The notes below the pieces were generated by a model. It was given only the letters and a program-made list of their open reading frames with translations, was not told where the DNA came from and did not search any database. Shown here in pieces: positions 45,718 to 54,777 of a DNA stretch of 64,000 nt. The translations under genes and the position numbers were made by a program. Within the stretch, counting starts at the first letter, position 1. The number at the start of each line of letters is the position of its first letter. Origin of the DNA: Gammaproteobacteria bacterium (GTDB lineage: Bacteria > Pseudomonadota > Gammaproteobacteria > Pseudomonadales > Azotimanducaceae); NCBI GenBank assembly GCA_009840545.1, contig VXNM01000001.1, positions 1-64,000 of the forward strand, read 5' to 3'.

Positions 45718-47702
45718 TAGTTATCTCCCTCGGGTGTATCCATTTCAACGAGAACGACATCTTTGTCGACCTGGTCGCCGGCTTCAACACGGAGACCGGT
45801 GACTACTCCATCCATAGGAGCGGTAATGCGGTGCTCCATTTTCATTGCTTCAAGAATGACGAGAAGCTGTCCCGCTCGAACTCTCTGACCAACACTCACT
45901 TCAGTGGTCAGAATCTTTCCTGGCATTGGAGCTGAGAGACCGCCTTCGATATCGTCGGTTCCAGGTAGCACAAATCGAGGAAGTTCTTTGAGAGCAATAT
46001 CCCCAGCTGGTCCTTGTACGAACCATGTATCCGGATCTCCGGAGATTTCAAACTCCATTCGACGGTCGTTGATCGTGAGTTCAGCTGAACTGGGAGTTAC
46101 CGAAAGTACCTCTACTTTGTATGCCTTATCGTCCACCGTCATTTCGAATGTGGTTCTCGATTTCGCACGGTACTCAAGCCGCAAATTACTCCCGTCGTGT
46201 TCAAATGTGGCTCGCTCAGGAGGCATATGTGAGTTTCGCCATCCGGTTGGTATGTGTGAGAGGACCTTGGCGTCATTGCGACGTGTGCACTGGCTGCAAA
46301 CAGCAATTGCGATGACGGCATCAGCCAATTCCTGCTGATTGGGGTTATGAACCAAAGTCGGCTGGACGCGATCGATAAAGTCTGTTGTCGTATCGCCTGC
46401 GATGAATTCGGGTGTACGCAACGTTGCAACAAGGAAGTCGCGATTGTTTCTGATTCCCTGAATGCTCGTGGTTTCAAGTGCACGAGCGAGTTTGGCAACG
46501 GCTTCGCGACGGGTAGCGCCGTGTGTTATGACTTTTGCGATCATCGGATCAAATTCGACGTTTACCTCGCTTCCTTCCGAAACTCCGGAGTCGAATCGCG
46601 CCGTGTTGCTCGGTCGCCACACCTTAAGAACACCTGGAGATGGCAAAAAACCTCGAGCCGGATCTTCGGCGTACAGCCGTGCTTCAACCGAGTGTCCGTT
46701 GATTGCCAGATCGGTTTGGTCGTAACCTAGTGGTTCTCCTTCGGCAACCCGGATTTGTTCTCGCACGAGATCAAATCCGGTGATCTCTTCAGTGATGGGG
46801 TGTTCGACTTGAAGGCGTGTGTTTACCTCGAGAAACCAAAATTCGTCGTTTGATACCAGGAATTCAACCGTTCCAGCTGACGAGTACCCAAGTTTTTTGG
46901 CCGCAGAGATTGCCGCCTCTCCCATTCTCGCTCGTAGTTCCTCACTAACAGCAGGCGATGGCGCTTCTTCAATAATCTTCTGATGTCTACGCTGAATGGA
47001 ACACTCTCTTTCGAAGAAGTAGACGACGTTACCGTGGAGATCACCCATGATTTGGATTTCCACATGTCGTGAAGATGTGACCCATCGTTCAAGAAAAACG
47101 GTGTCGTCGCCAAACGAAGCACCTGCTTCGCGCCGAGCACTATCGACCGCATCTGCAAGTTCCTCTTGGCTCGCGACAATTCGCATTCCACGACCACCAC
47201 CTCCCGCGGATGCTTTGACGAGCACGGGATAGCCCACGTCTTTAGCAGCGGCGTTGATATTGGTGGACTCGTCGATTCGTTGCGCAGTAAGCGTAGGAAC
47301 AGATGCTTCCGACATCATCGCTTTTGCGGCGAGTTTGTCTCCCATCTGGCCGATAGCTTCTGGGGGAGGACCGATCCATATGATTCCAGCATCTTGAACT
47401 GCCTGTGCGAAGTTCGCATTTTCCGAGAGAAAACCATAACCTGGATGGACGGCGTCTGCCCCGGACATTTTGCAGGCATCGATGATCTTATCGGCGTTGA
47501 GATATGTCTCGGCAGATGTCTTGCCGTTCAACGCAATCGCAATATCCGCCTCCTTGACAAACGGAAGGTTGATATCTCCGTCTGCATAGACGGCCGCCGT
47601 AGCTATTCCCATATCTCTCGCAGTACGAAAGACTCGACTCGCGATCTCGCCGCGATTGGCAACGAGGATTCTGCGGATAGGTTTGATGTCTACATTCTCC
47701 AC
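45717..47702 (-). CDS. acyl-CoA carboxylase alpha subunit (biotin carboxylase plus biotin carrier)
   Basis: A 661-residue subunit that carboxylates biotin with ATP and bicarbonate. The open frame extends to 47993, but the GTG at 47702 has AAGGAG 8 bases upstream and begins just inside the beta gene, leading into IRRILVANRGEIASRVFRTAR. Visible parts are the biotin carboxylase N-domain, the ATP-grasp loop KASAGGGGRGMR, FLERWV-RHVEIQIMGD, the ECSIQRRHQKIIEEAPSP block and EVNTRLQVEHPITEEITG. A C-terminal biotinyl domain carries the modified lysine in LEAMKMEHR (Lys621). The size and layout match methylcrotonyl-, propionyl- or geranyl-CoA carboxylase alpha chains. It overlaps both neighbours. Confidence 0.92.
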   Translation of the reverse strand: MENVDIKPIRRILVANRGEIASRVFRTARDMGIATAAVYADGDINLPFVKEADIAIALNGKTSAETYLNADKIIDACKMSGADAVHPGYGFLSENANFAQAVQDAGIIWIGPPPEAIGQMGDKLAAKAMMSEASVPTLTAQRIDESTNINAAAKDVGYPVLVKASAGGGGRGMRIVASQEELADAVDSARREAGASFGDDTVFLERWVTSSRHVEIQIMGDLHGNVVYFFERECSIQRRHQKIIEEAPSPAVSEELRARMGEAAISAAKKLGYSSAGTVEFLVSNDEFWFLEVNTRLQVEHPITEEITGFDLVREQIRVAEGEPLGYDQTDLAINGHSVEARLYAEDPARGFLPSPGVLKVWRPSNTARFDSGVSEGSEVNVEFDPMIAKVITHGATRREAVAKLARALETTSIQGIRNNRDFLVATLRTPEFIAGDTTTDFIDRVQPTLVHNPNQQELADAVIAIAVCSQCTRRNDAKVLSHIPTGWRNSHMPPERATFEHDGSNLRLEYRAKSRTTFEMTVDDKAYKVEVLSVTPSSAELTINDRRMEFEISGDPDTWFVQGPAGDIALKELPRFVLPGTDDIEGGLSAPMPGKILTTEVSVGQRVRAGQLLVILEAMKMEHRITAPMDGVVTGLRVEAGDQVDKDVVLVEMDTPEGDN

Positions 47703-49330
47703 GTGCCGAACTCCTTGGTGCCTTGTACTTCTCCACTGTGACTGGCCGATAACGATATGCCTAGTACATTGCGGGTTTCTCTTGGATCGATCATTGCATC
47801 GTCTGTAATTCGAGACGTGGCAAAGAGACCTTTGGAGCGTTCTTCGAGCCAATATTCGGCCCCAGCCACACGTTTGGCATTTGCATCTTCGTCGAAGGGA
47901 AGGCCGCGTCGTTGGGCTGCCCGGCGTTGAACTATGGTCATTACGCCAGCTTGTTGCCTTGGTCCCATTACAGCGATTTTTGCTGTTGGCCACGTGTAGG
48001 TAAATCGTGTTCCGTACGCACGCCCGCTCATGCCGTAATTCCCTGCGCCGTACGAAGCACCAGCGATTACGCTGAAGTGGGGAACTGTTGAATTCGTGAC
48101 CGCATTGATCATTTTGGACCCGTTCTTGGTAATGCCACCCTGTTCAAACGAGGCGCCAACAACATACCCAGTGATGTTGTGAAGAAATAGAAGTGATACA
48201 TCAATTTGATTGCATAACTGTATGAATTGAGAAGCTTTTTCAGCGGACTCCGACATTAGCGGACCGTTGTTGCCAAGAATTCCGACGGGGTATCCGTGAA
48301 CGGATGCCCAACCAGTTACAAGCGTCTGTCCGTAGCGCGGTTTGAACTCTTCGAATCTCGAACCATCGGTAATTCGTGCGATCACCTCACGTATGTCGAA
48401 GGGGATTGTCAAATCCTCTCCAACGATGCCCAAGAGTTCGTCGGGGTCGTAGATGGGTGGATCTGAAGGCATCGACGGCTCGGGTCCTAGTTTCCGCCAA
48501 TTTAGATGGCGCACAACCTCCCTGCAAAGACGGATACCATCCATCTCGTCTTCGGCGAAGTAATCTCCTAATCCGGAAATGGACGTATGCATGTCCGCAC
48601 CGCCCAATTCTTCGTTCTCCGCATCTTCGCCCGTAGCCATCTTCACCAACGGAGGGCTCCCAAGCGCAACCATGGCTTGATTTTTCACGAAGATGTTGTA
48701 GTCGCTCATTCCAGGCTGATATGCTCCACCCGCCGTAGAAGCTCCAAATGCAATGGATACCGTTGGAATGCGCATCTTGGAAAGTTCAGTGATCTCGTAG
48801 AAGAGGCGTCCTGATTCGGCAAAGTGACCTGTTTCACGGCGCAGTCCCTGTTCGGGATCGCTGCTTCCTCCACCTCCACCACCGCCCAAATCAGCTCCCG
48901 CGGACTCCACAAACTGAATGTAAGGCATCCGATTTTCACGGGCAATTTCCAAACCGCGCATCAATTTCTTTGAATTAAAGGCATTGAATGCACCGGCTCG
49001 TACGGAGGGATCGTGGCCGAGGATTACGCACTCCACTCCCTCGATTACTCCTATCCCCACCACGAATCCAGATCCTACGACGTAGTTCGAACGCCATGCG
49101 GCGAGCGGACTAATCTCGAGGAATGGCGAATCTCGGTCTAGAACCCACGCAATTCGTTCGCGAATTACCATTTTTCCTCGAGAAGCAAGACGGTCAACTG
49201 ATTCCTTTCCTCCACCTTGTGCAGCCTCAGCGTATAGCTCTTCCATTTCGGAAAGTCTATCCAGTGCATGCTGGCGATTCTTCAGATAGGTCTTGGATCG
49301 AGTGTCAAGAGATGATGCGATTACGGCCAT
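47690..49330 (-). CDS. acyl-CoA carboxylase beta subunit (carboxyltransferase)
   Basis: A 546-residue carboxyltransferase that moves the carboxyl group from biotin to an acyl-CoA. The oxyanion and biotin-binding blocks are seen: FVESAGADLGGGGGGGSSD, FGASTAGGAYQPGMSDYNIFV, LLFLHNITGYVVGASFEQGGI and VIAGASYGAGNYGMSGRAY with WPTAKIAVMGP. The HNITG and ASYGAGNYGMSGRAY segments resemble methylcrotonyl- and geranyl-CoA carboxylases more than propionyl-CoA carboxylase. That fits the lyase and hydratase neighbours but is a judgement by eye. The beta gene precedes and overlaps the alpha gene by 13 bases, giving coupled expression of the two subunits. Confidence 0.9.
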   Translation of the reverse strand: MAVIASSLDTRSKTYLKNRQHALDRLSEMEELYAEAAQGGGKESVDRLASRGKMVIRERIAWVLDRDSPFLEISPLAAWRSNYVVGSGFVVGIGVIEGVECVILGHDPSVRAGAFNAFNSKKLMRGLEIARENRMPYIQFVESAGADLGGGGGGGSSDPEQGLRRETGHFAESGRLFYEITELSKMRIPTVSIAFGASTAGGAYQPGMSDYNIFVKNQAMVALGSPPLVKMATGEDAENEELGGADMHTSISGLGDYFAEDEMDGIRLCREVVRHLNWRKLGPEPSMPSDPPIYDPDELLGIVGEDLTIPFDIREVIARITDGSRFEEFKPRYGQTLVTGWASVHGYPVGILGNNGPLMSESAEKASQFIQLCNQIDVSLLFLHNITGYVVGASFEQGGITKNGSKMINAVTNSTVPHFSVIAGASYGAGNYGMSGRAYGTRFTYTWPTAKIAVMGPRQQAGVMTIVQRRAAQRRGLPFDEDANAKRVAGAEYWLEERSKGLFATSRITDDAMIDPRETRNVLGISLSASHSGEVQGTKEFGTWRM

Positions 49331-49451
49331 AGCAAGAATTCCTTACCTGATTTCGACGTAGTTCACGGGTAACAGAGATTACAGCCGACACAAGACAGAA
49401 GCCGTAATTGATCAAAGTGCTCTGAGCGGATTCTCAGTTCTAAATTGCGGA

Positions 49452-50549
49452 CTATGCAGCACTAGGTCGCGTAAGCGCGTCTCCATCACGCCATGGTGAG
49501 ATTTGACCCTCATAGACTGCGGGTCCGTTACGGAAGTGTGCAGCTTCCTGAAGCGACTCCACAAACGGCATGTCAGCGGGATAGACACCTTCGTCGCTCG
49601 GAAGCGGACCTGCTTTGGAGACGTGTCCCCATAGTGGATGCCCAACAACTTCCTCTGCGATGCATGCCGCTTCGATGACTTTCTCCAAGTCGTAGCCTGT
49701 CTCAATGCCCATTTGATGGCACATGTGAACAAAATCCTCGGTTGGTACATGACCAGCCGCACGCCCATTTCCGCAATATGGGCATCCGCCCATCCCACCC
49801 AGAGAAGTGTCGAAGCGTCTTGCCCCCAATATTAGCGCTTCGAAATAGCTCGCGAGTGTAGCTCCACGGGTGTTATGGAGATGCATGTGAAAGTCGGTTA
49901 TCTCTGGATAGCGATCCTTAATGGCAATGAGGGTTTCTCTGACAGTGTGAGGCATGTTCCAGCCCATTGCATCTAGAAAAGAGAGTTTGCGTACCTCAAT
50001 TCCTGCTTTATGCCACTTCTCGATCATTAGGGCCAGAAGTTCCATTCGGTCATTTAGCGAGAATGGACCTTCAAAGTTTGATCCGAACGGATTGCCCAAC
50101 GCTACTGAACCAAATTCTGCATCTGCCTTGACTGCGGCTTGGATGGAGCCGTCCATCGCAGCAATCTGCTCACGTTTGGTTCGGTTGTAGTTGCGTCGCG
50201 CGAATGTGTCACAAAGCTCTACGTGGGTTCCAAAGCTTCGCCCCCGAACATCAATTTTGGGATAGTAGACGTCGGCTCGCTCGAATCCACGTCTATTGAA
50301 TATTGCGGCTGTGTACTTGATTCCCGGTTTGGGAACGAATTGCTCTGCAATTTCATCAATACACGCCATCGATGGCGTCCATTTTGGATGTGCAAAGGAC
50401 CCGATAGAGATAGTTTTTGCGCCCATTTCGCCAATTGCGTCAAGAAGGCGAAGCTTTTCCGAAACTGGGATGTCCGGGCTCTCGATTTGCAGTCCCTCTC
50501 GCATTGTGTCGTCAAAAATCTCGACCGATTTAGGTATAGACTCGGACAT
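49452..50549 (-). CDS. HMG-CoA lyase-like / DRE-TIM pyruvate carboxyltransferase-family enzyme
   Basis: A 365-residue DRE-TIM metallolyase. The signature IFDDTMREGLQ (about residues 10-20) supplies the metal- and base-binding Asp and Arg. SFAHPKWTPSMA is close to the SFVSPKWVPQMAD of HMG-CoA lyase, HMHLHNTRG holds the metal His pair, and LGGMGGCPYCGNGRAAGHVPTED contains the active-site Cys loop. HMG-CoA lyase splits HMG-CoA into acetyl-CoA and acetoacetate. This protein is about 60 residues longer than typical bacterial HMG-CoA lyases and diverged, so it may act on a related 3-hydroxy-3-alkyl-glutaryl-CoA. It is the first gene of the minus-strand carboxylase operon. Confidence 0.82.
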   Translation of the reverse strand: MSESIPKSVEIFDDTMREGLQIESPDIPVSEKLRLLDAIGEMGAKTISIGSFAHPKWTPSMACIDEIAEQFVPKPGIKYTAAIFNRRGFERADVYYPKIDVRGRSFGTHVELCDTFARRNYNRTKREQIAAMDGSIQAAVKADAEFGSVALGNPFGSNFEGPFSLNDRMELLALMIEKWHKAGIEVRKLSFLDAMGWNMPHTVRETLIAIKDRYPEITDFHMHLHNTRGATLASYFEALILGARRFDTSLGGMGGCPYCGNGRAAGHVPTEDFVHMCHQMGIETGYDLEKVIEAACIAEEVVGHPLWGHVSKAGPLPSDEGVYPADMPFVESLQEAAHFRNGPAVYEGQISPWRDGDALTRPSAA

Positions 50550-50714
50550 ACTCCCACTCCCTAACTGTATACAAGAATGGTCGCTTGGACTGAGAAAAAA
50601 GGCCTCACGAACTCAGATTCACTCGTAACTCAAAGACTGAACTGGCGTACGATCAAGCGACCTTGGTTCAAAAATTATACGATTGCATCGAGTTGTTAGG
50701 TTGTGGGCCAAGTC

Positions 50715-51089
50715 TTAACTGGGCACGATGGAATTGTGGTGATGAACGATGCTCCAGCGTTCTCCTTCCAACGCCCAGACGAACGAAAAACGTGCACGAA
50801 TCATGATGCGCTCGTTGTTTTCATCCACTTCAATTGTCATAACTCCAACGAATACAAAGGCTGTTTCAACCAATTCTTGAAGGTCAAAACTGACCACAGT
50901 GACATGCGGTTTCAACGACATGAACCCTTTGAAGTATTGGCGCACTGCATTCGTGTCTTGTATGAAGTCCCCTGAGAGAGTAGGGTGGAATGTCGCTCGA
51001 CTGTCGTAGAGTTCAACGACATCGTTGACAACATTTCTGTTGACATGATCGAACCAGTTTTGGCTTATCTCAAGAAGTTTTTGGTTCAT
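50715..51089 (-). CDS. SnoaL/NTF2-like small protein
   Basis: A 124-residue protein with the pattern of SnoaL-like or ketosteroid-isomerase-like cone-shaped folds: an N-terminal helix LLEISQNWFDHVNRNVVNDVVELYDSRATFHPTLSGDFIQDTNAVRQYFKGFM, followed by alternating strands ending WSIVHHHNSIVP. The HHHNS end is common in this superfamily. Such proteins may be enzymes or ligand binders; no catalytic assignment is safe. It stands divergent to gloB. Confidence 0.7.
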   Translation of the reverse strand: MNQKLLEISQNWFDHVNRNVVNDVVELYDSRATFHPTLSGDFIQDTNAVRQYFKGFMSLKPHVTVVSFDLQELVETAFVFVGVMTIEVDENNERIMIRARFSFVWALEGERWSIVHHHNSIVPS

Positions 51090-51164
51090 TCTTCAGTTTG
51101 ATTCAAGGAATCCGTAGCAAACAATCGAGTATTCTCATATTAGTTCCACGAGAGGGTCGTTTCA

Positions 51165-51962
51165 ATGATGATTGTTGAACAGATATGGACGGGCAATGCA
51201 CTGCGCAACTTCAACTATCTAATCGCATGCGACGAGACAGGTGAGGCGATGGCCGTAGATCCGTTGGATCATCGCAAGTGCTTATCGCGAGCCCGAGAGA
51301 GAGGCTGGGAAATTACTCAAGTACTAAATACACACGAACATGGGGACCACACTGGGGGCAACGAACCCGTGATTTCTGCTACGAAAGCCAAACTGTTAGC
51401 TCATGCAAACGCGGGAGCTCGAATCAACGGCATTGATATTGGCTTGAGAGCTGGAGATGTTGTAAAGATAGGACGTTCGGTTGAGTTGGAGGCGATGGAC
51501 ACTCCTGGTCACACAATGAGCCACATTTGCCTCAGATCTATTTCGGACGATCCAGCTCTCTTCTCCGGGGACACTTTGTTCAACGCGGGAGCTGGAAACT
51601 GTCATGGTGGAGGACATCCGGAAGAGCTGTATCAAACATTTGTCTCACAGCTCGCCAGTCTCACTCCGGAAACCCGAATCTATCCTGGGCACGACTACCT
51701 TACGAACAATCTTGAATTCACACTAGATCGCGAACCTGACAACACACGCGCAAGAGAGCTGTTGGGTGAACTTGAGCAGACTCACAACCCAGAAAACCCC
51801 CTAGTCACCACGATTGACGTGGAGATGGAAATCAATACTTTCTTTCGGTTACAGAATCCGACTGTCATTCGCCGGCTACAGGAATCGTTTCCTGATTTGG
51901 AAGATGAACCATCGCCTAAGACCGTTTTCTTGAAACTACGCGAGTTACGCAATAGTTGGTGA
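51165..51962 (+). CDS. gloB: hydroxyacylglutathione hydrolase (glyoxalase II)
   Basis: A 265-residue metallo-beta-lactamase-fold enzyme that hydrolyses S-lactoylglutathione to lactate and glutathione. NTHEHGDHTGGNE holds the THxHxDH metal motif, DTPGHTMSH a further metal His, LFSGDTLFNAGAG the bridging Asp and IYPGHDYLTNNLEF the last metal His. The C-terminal glyoxalase II domain (about residues 180-265), with TTIDVEMEINTFFRLQNPTV, distinguishes it from general hydrolases. It is followed after 10 bases by pcm on the same strand, so both may be co-transcribed. Confidence 0.92.
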   Translation: MMIVEQIWTGNALRNFNYLIACDETGEAMAVDPLDHRKCLSRARERGWEITQVLNTHEHGDHTGGNEPVISATKAKLLAHANAGARINGIDIGLRAGDVVKIGRSVELEAMDTPGHTMSHICLRSISDDPALFSGDTLFNAGAGNCHGGGHPEELYQTFVSQLASLTPETRIYPGHDYLTNNLEFTLDREPDNTRARELLGELEQTHNPENPLVTTIDVEMEINTFFRLQNPTVIRRLQESFPDLEDEPSPKTVFLKLRELRNSW

Positions 51963-51972
51963 GGAAGAATTC

Positions 51973-52716
51973 TTGAAACGGATTATTGTTGCCTTATTGG
52001 TCATTGGGTCGCTGGCACTAATTGCGGACACACAGAAGATGATCGAAGACATAAATGAACTCGCTCGTCTTACGGAGCGCTACACCAACATCTCTGAGTT
52101 CGATAAAGATGTCATGAAGACATTAGAGAAGATTGACCGCTCAAAATTTGTCCCAGACTTCCTGAAGCGCGACGCATTTCGCAACCAACCACTCCCAATC
52201 GGACATGGTCAAACAATTTCACAACCGTATATCGTTGCTCTGATGACGCATTTGCTTGATATTCAGACTTCGGACCGAGTGCTCGAGATAGGAACCGGAT
52301 CGGGCTATCAGGCGGCGGTCCTCGCTGAACTCGCCAAGGATGTCTTCACCATCGAAATAGTTCCCGAATTGGCCAAGACAGCGAAGAAGCGATTGAGCGA
52401 TCTCAAATACGAGAATGTCGCCGTCAAAGAGGGAGATGGATGGTATGGTTGGCCGGATGCTGCTCCTTTCGACAAGATTATCGTTACGGCCGTTGCGAAG
52501 GAAATCCCGCCTGAATTGATTGAACAGTTGAAGGTTGGCGGGCTCATCGTTATGCCCGTTGGCGACTCCGAAGGTAGTCAGGACCTCATGTTGGGTGCCA
52601 AACAGAAGGACGGAACTCTAGATTCAGAATCCATTCTGCCCGTTCAATTCGTTCCTTTGACAGGCGAGGGAGTGCTAACTCTTCGTAGCCAGGAGTCCAA
52701 CGGAAAAGACAAGTGA
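51973..52716 (+). CDS. pcm: exported protein-L-isoaspartate O-methyltransferase
   Basis: A 247-residue repair methyltransferase that uses S-adenosylmethionine to methylate isoaspartyl residues in aged proteins. The start is a TTG with GAGGAAG upstream. Unlike the classical cytosolic Pcm of about 208 residues it begins with a hydrophobic signal segment (MKRIIVALLVIGSLALIADT), so it may be exported or membrane bound. PLPIGHGQTISQPYIVALMTHLL is the Pcm hallmark, and VLEIGTGSGYQAAVLAEL is SAM motif I. Export is noteworthy because SAM is made in the cytoplasm. Confidence 0.88.
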   Translation: MKRIIVALLVIGSLALIADTQKMIEDINELARLTERYTNISEFDKDVMKTLEKIDRSKFVPDFLKRDAFRNQPLPIGHGQTISQPYIVALMTHLLDIQTSDRVLEIGTGSGYQAAVLAELAKDVFTIEIVPELAKTAKKRLSDLKYENVAVKEGDGWYGWPDAAPFDKIIVTAVAKEIPPELIEQLKVGGLIVMPVGDSEGSQDLMLGAKQKDGTLDSESILPVQFVPLTGEGVLTLRSQESNGKDK

Positions 52717-52780
52717 ATTGTTCAGGTGGCGCAGTCTGTTCTTTGTGCGAGAAGACGTTTGTGCGACTGATTCGACTAGG

Positions 52781-53785
52781 CTAGAGACAAGCTTCCGCCA
52801 TAAATCTCAAAGTATCAGGGTCGCGGGATCCAACGTTAATGGAAGTAACCGCACTTTCTTCCCAAGCTTGCAGTCGGTCTTTGATCCGATCCTTCGGTCC
52901 AACCAGAGACACTTCATCGGCCAATTCGTCCGGCACACTAGCAATCGCCTCGTCTCTTCTTCCGGACATGAAGAGCGCTTGAATGTGGTCCGCTTCACTA
53001 CCGTATCCCATTCGTGTGACATGATCTTTGTGTACGTTGAAATTCTTCGCGCCCATGCCTCCTACATAGAAACCGATGTTCTGTTTGATTTGCATGAGTG
53101 CTCGATCAACGTCTTCATCCACAATGACAGGAACTGACGCAGCTATGTCAAAGTGAGGTGGTCGTGTCTTCAAGGACTCGCCATATAGCTGATCCATCTT
53201 GAACGGTGATAGAAACATCGGAATCCATCCGTCGCACAGCTCCGCTCCAAGTGCAACGTTCTTTGGACCTTCCGCCCCGAGATATAGAGGAATTTCCTCT
53301 CGAAGAGGATGCAGAATCAGCTTTAAAGGCTTGCCCAAACCCATACCGCCTTCAAGTGGCAATTGATAGTGCTTGCCATTGAATTCCACAGGATTTTTAC
53401 GTTGTACAACATCGCGAAATATCTGAATCCATTCTCTCGTACGCGCTAGCGGTTTCGGATACGGTTGCCCGTACCATCCTTCGACGACTTGGGGCCCCGA
53501 CACACCAATTCCCAGACGGAGGCGACCGTTTGAAAGATAGTCGAGTGTCACAGCATGCATGGCGGCACTTGTAGGCGTTCTTGCAGAAATTTGCATGATT
53601 GAGGTTCCGAGATTGATTTTCTCGGTCTTTGCTCCAATCCAAGTCAACGGAGTGAAGCAATCCGCACCATAGATTTCTGGACACCAAATCGTGTCGTAAC
53701 CCAACGACTCGGCTTCCCGTGCTAGTTGCACAATCATTTGACCACCAGGTGGACCCAAGGGACCGATTCCAAGTCCTAATCGCAT
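52781..53785 (-). CDS. luciferase-like (LLM class) flavin- or F420-dependent oxidoreductase
   Basis: A 334-residue TIM-barrel protein of the bacterial luciferase-like superfamily. It begins MRLGLGIGPLGPPGG and has AREAESLGYDTIWCPEIYGADCFTPLTWIGA, LGTSIMQISARTPTSAAMHAVTLDYLSNGRLRLGIGVSGPQVVEGWYG, the typical block of F420- or FMN-dependent oxidoreductases. The substrate and cofactor cannot be set from sequence. It is the last of three minus-strand genes (nitronate monooxygenase, TesB, this), separated from tesB by 55 bases. Confidence 0.88.
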   Translation of the reverse strand: MRLGLGIGPLGPPGGQMIVQLAREAESLGYDTIWCPEIYGADCFTPLTWIGAKTEKINLGTSIMQISARTPTSAAMHAVTLDYLSNGRLRLGIGVSGPQVVEGWYGQPYPKPLARTREWIQIFRDVVQRKNPVEFNGKHYQLPLEGGMGLGKPLKLILHPLREEIPLYLGAEGPKNVALGAELCDGWIPMFLSPFKMDQLYGESLKTRPPHFDIAASVPVIVDEDVDRALMQIKQNIGFYVGGMGAKNFNVHKDHVTRMGYGSEADHIQALFMSGRRDEAIASVPDELADEVSLVGPKDRIKDRLQAWEESAVTSINVGSRDPDTLRFMAEACL

Positions 53786-53840
53786 TGTCTATCTCCGTTA
53801 GTTAGTACTCTTTGAAGAGGGTTCGTTTTGCTCACTCGAA

Positions 53841-54695
53841 CTAAGAATAGTCGAACCGCATTAGGCCTTCCTGAGCGCAAGTGGCAACCAATTTCCCAGA
53901 TTCGGTGAAAATGCGACCTGTGGCGAGTCCACGTCCATCCCCGGTCCACTCGACGGACTGCTCGAATAAGTGCCAAGCAGTCGCATCGCAATCGCAGTGG
54001 AACCACATTGCATGATCAAGGCTTGTCCCCTCGAAATCCGAATCCTGCCAACGCTTTCCATGTGGAATCAAAATGTGGTCAATCAGCGTGCTGTCTGACA
54101 AGTAGGCAAGTGCGGCATGATGCAATGAAGTTCGATTTCCGACAGGGATACTGACCCGCATCCACATTAGTTGGTCTTCAGTTCTAGATTGTGGAGTTCT
54201 ATCTTGTGGTGGATTGATGTAGCGGATGTCCATTGGCCGCGACTGAACCGTCGTCTCATATTCCGGATCGGGCATTTGATCCCTACAAAACTGAAGGTAC
54301 GAGTAATCCGAAGCAGAAGCCGATGGCACTTGTGGCATCGATCGACCCGAGTAGTTGGGGCTGCTCAAGGGAATGGACCATGACGCGAACATCGCAAACA
54401 TTTCCTTGCCTTCTTGCGATGCCACGACACGCCGATGGCTGAACGACCTTCCATCACGTATCCGTTCCACATCGTAGTCCACATTCAACATGGTGTTACC
54501 GGGACGGAGAAAATACCCATGAAGAGAGTGAATCGATCGGCCTGGGCCAACTGTCCTAACACCGGCCTCCATTGCTTGTGCGAGAAACTGTCCTCCGAAC
54601 ATTCTCAGTCCCTTGTCGGGACTAGCGGGTGCAGTGTAGTTGTCGTCGCCGTTTTCTCTCAGGTCGAGTAGAGAGTCGAAAGAACTAAGCGTCAT
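53841..54695 (-). CDS. tesB: acyl-CoA thioesterase II
   Basis: A 284-residue double hot-dog thioesterase that hydrolyses acyl-CoA to free acid and CoA. Family blocks are FGGQFLAQAMEAGVRTV, HGYFLRPGNTMLNVDYDVERIRDGRSFSHRRVVASQEGKEMFAMFASW, SLDHAMWFH and the end GRGLATGRIFTESGKLVATCAQEGLMRF. The length equals E. coli TesB (286). Placement beside a nitronate monooxygenase and a luciferase-like oxidoreductase suggests one fatty-acid or acyl-CoA turnover unit. Confidence 0.93.
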   Translation of the reverse strand: MTLSSFDSLLDLRENGDDNYTAPASPDKGLRMFGGQFLAQAMEAGVRTVGPGRSIHSLHGYFLRPGNTMLNVDYDVERIRDGRSFSHRRVVASQEGKEMFAMFASWSIPLSSPNYSGRSMPQVPSASASDYSYLQFCRDQMPDPEYETTVQSRPMDIRYINPPQDRTPQSRTEDQLMWMRVSIPVGNRTSLHHAALAYLSDSTLIDHILIPHGKRWQDSDFEGTSLDHAMWFHCDCDATAWHLFEQSVEWTGDGRGLATGRIFTESGKLVATCAQEGLMRFDYS

Positions 54696-54777
54696 CTGAG
54701 CCCCTTCAGATGTCGAAATCGCAGTGGAATTTCACCGCAAGTTTTCGTACAACTAGAATCCGAATTCGCTGGATTCG

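Noticed and set aside
47703..47993. N-terminal extension of the biotin carboxylase frame
   Set aside because: It lies inside the beta subunit gene, has Arg/Ser-rich shadow-like composition, and the GTG at 47702 has a good ribosome-binding site and the normal family N-terminus.
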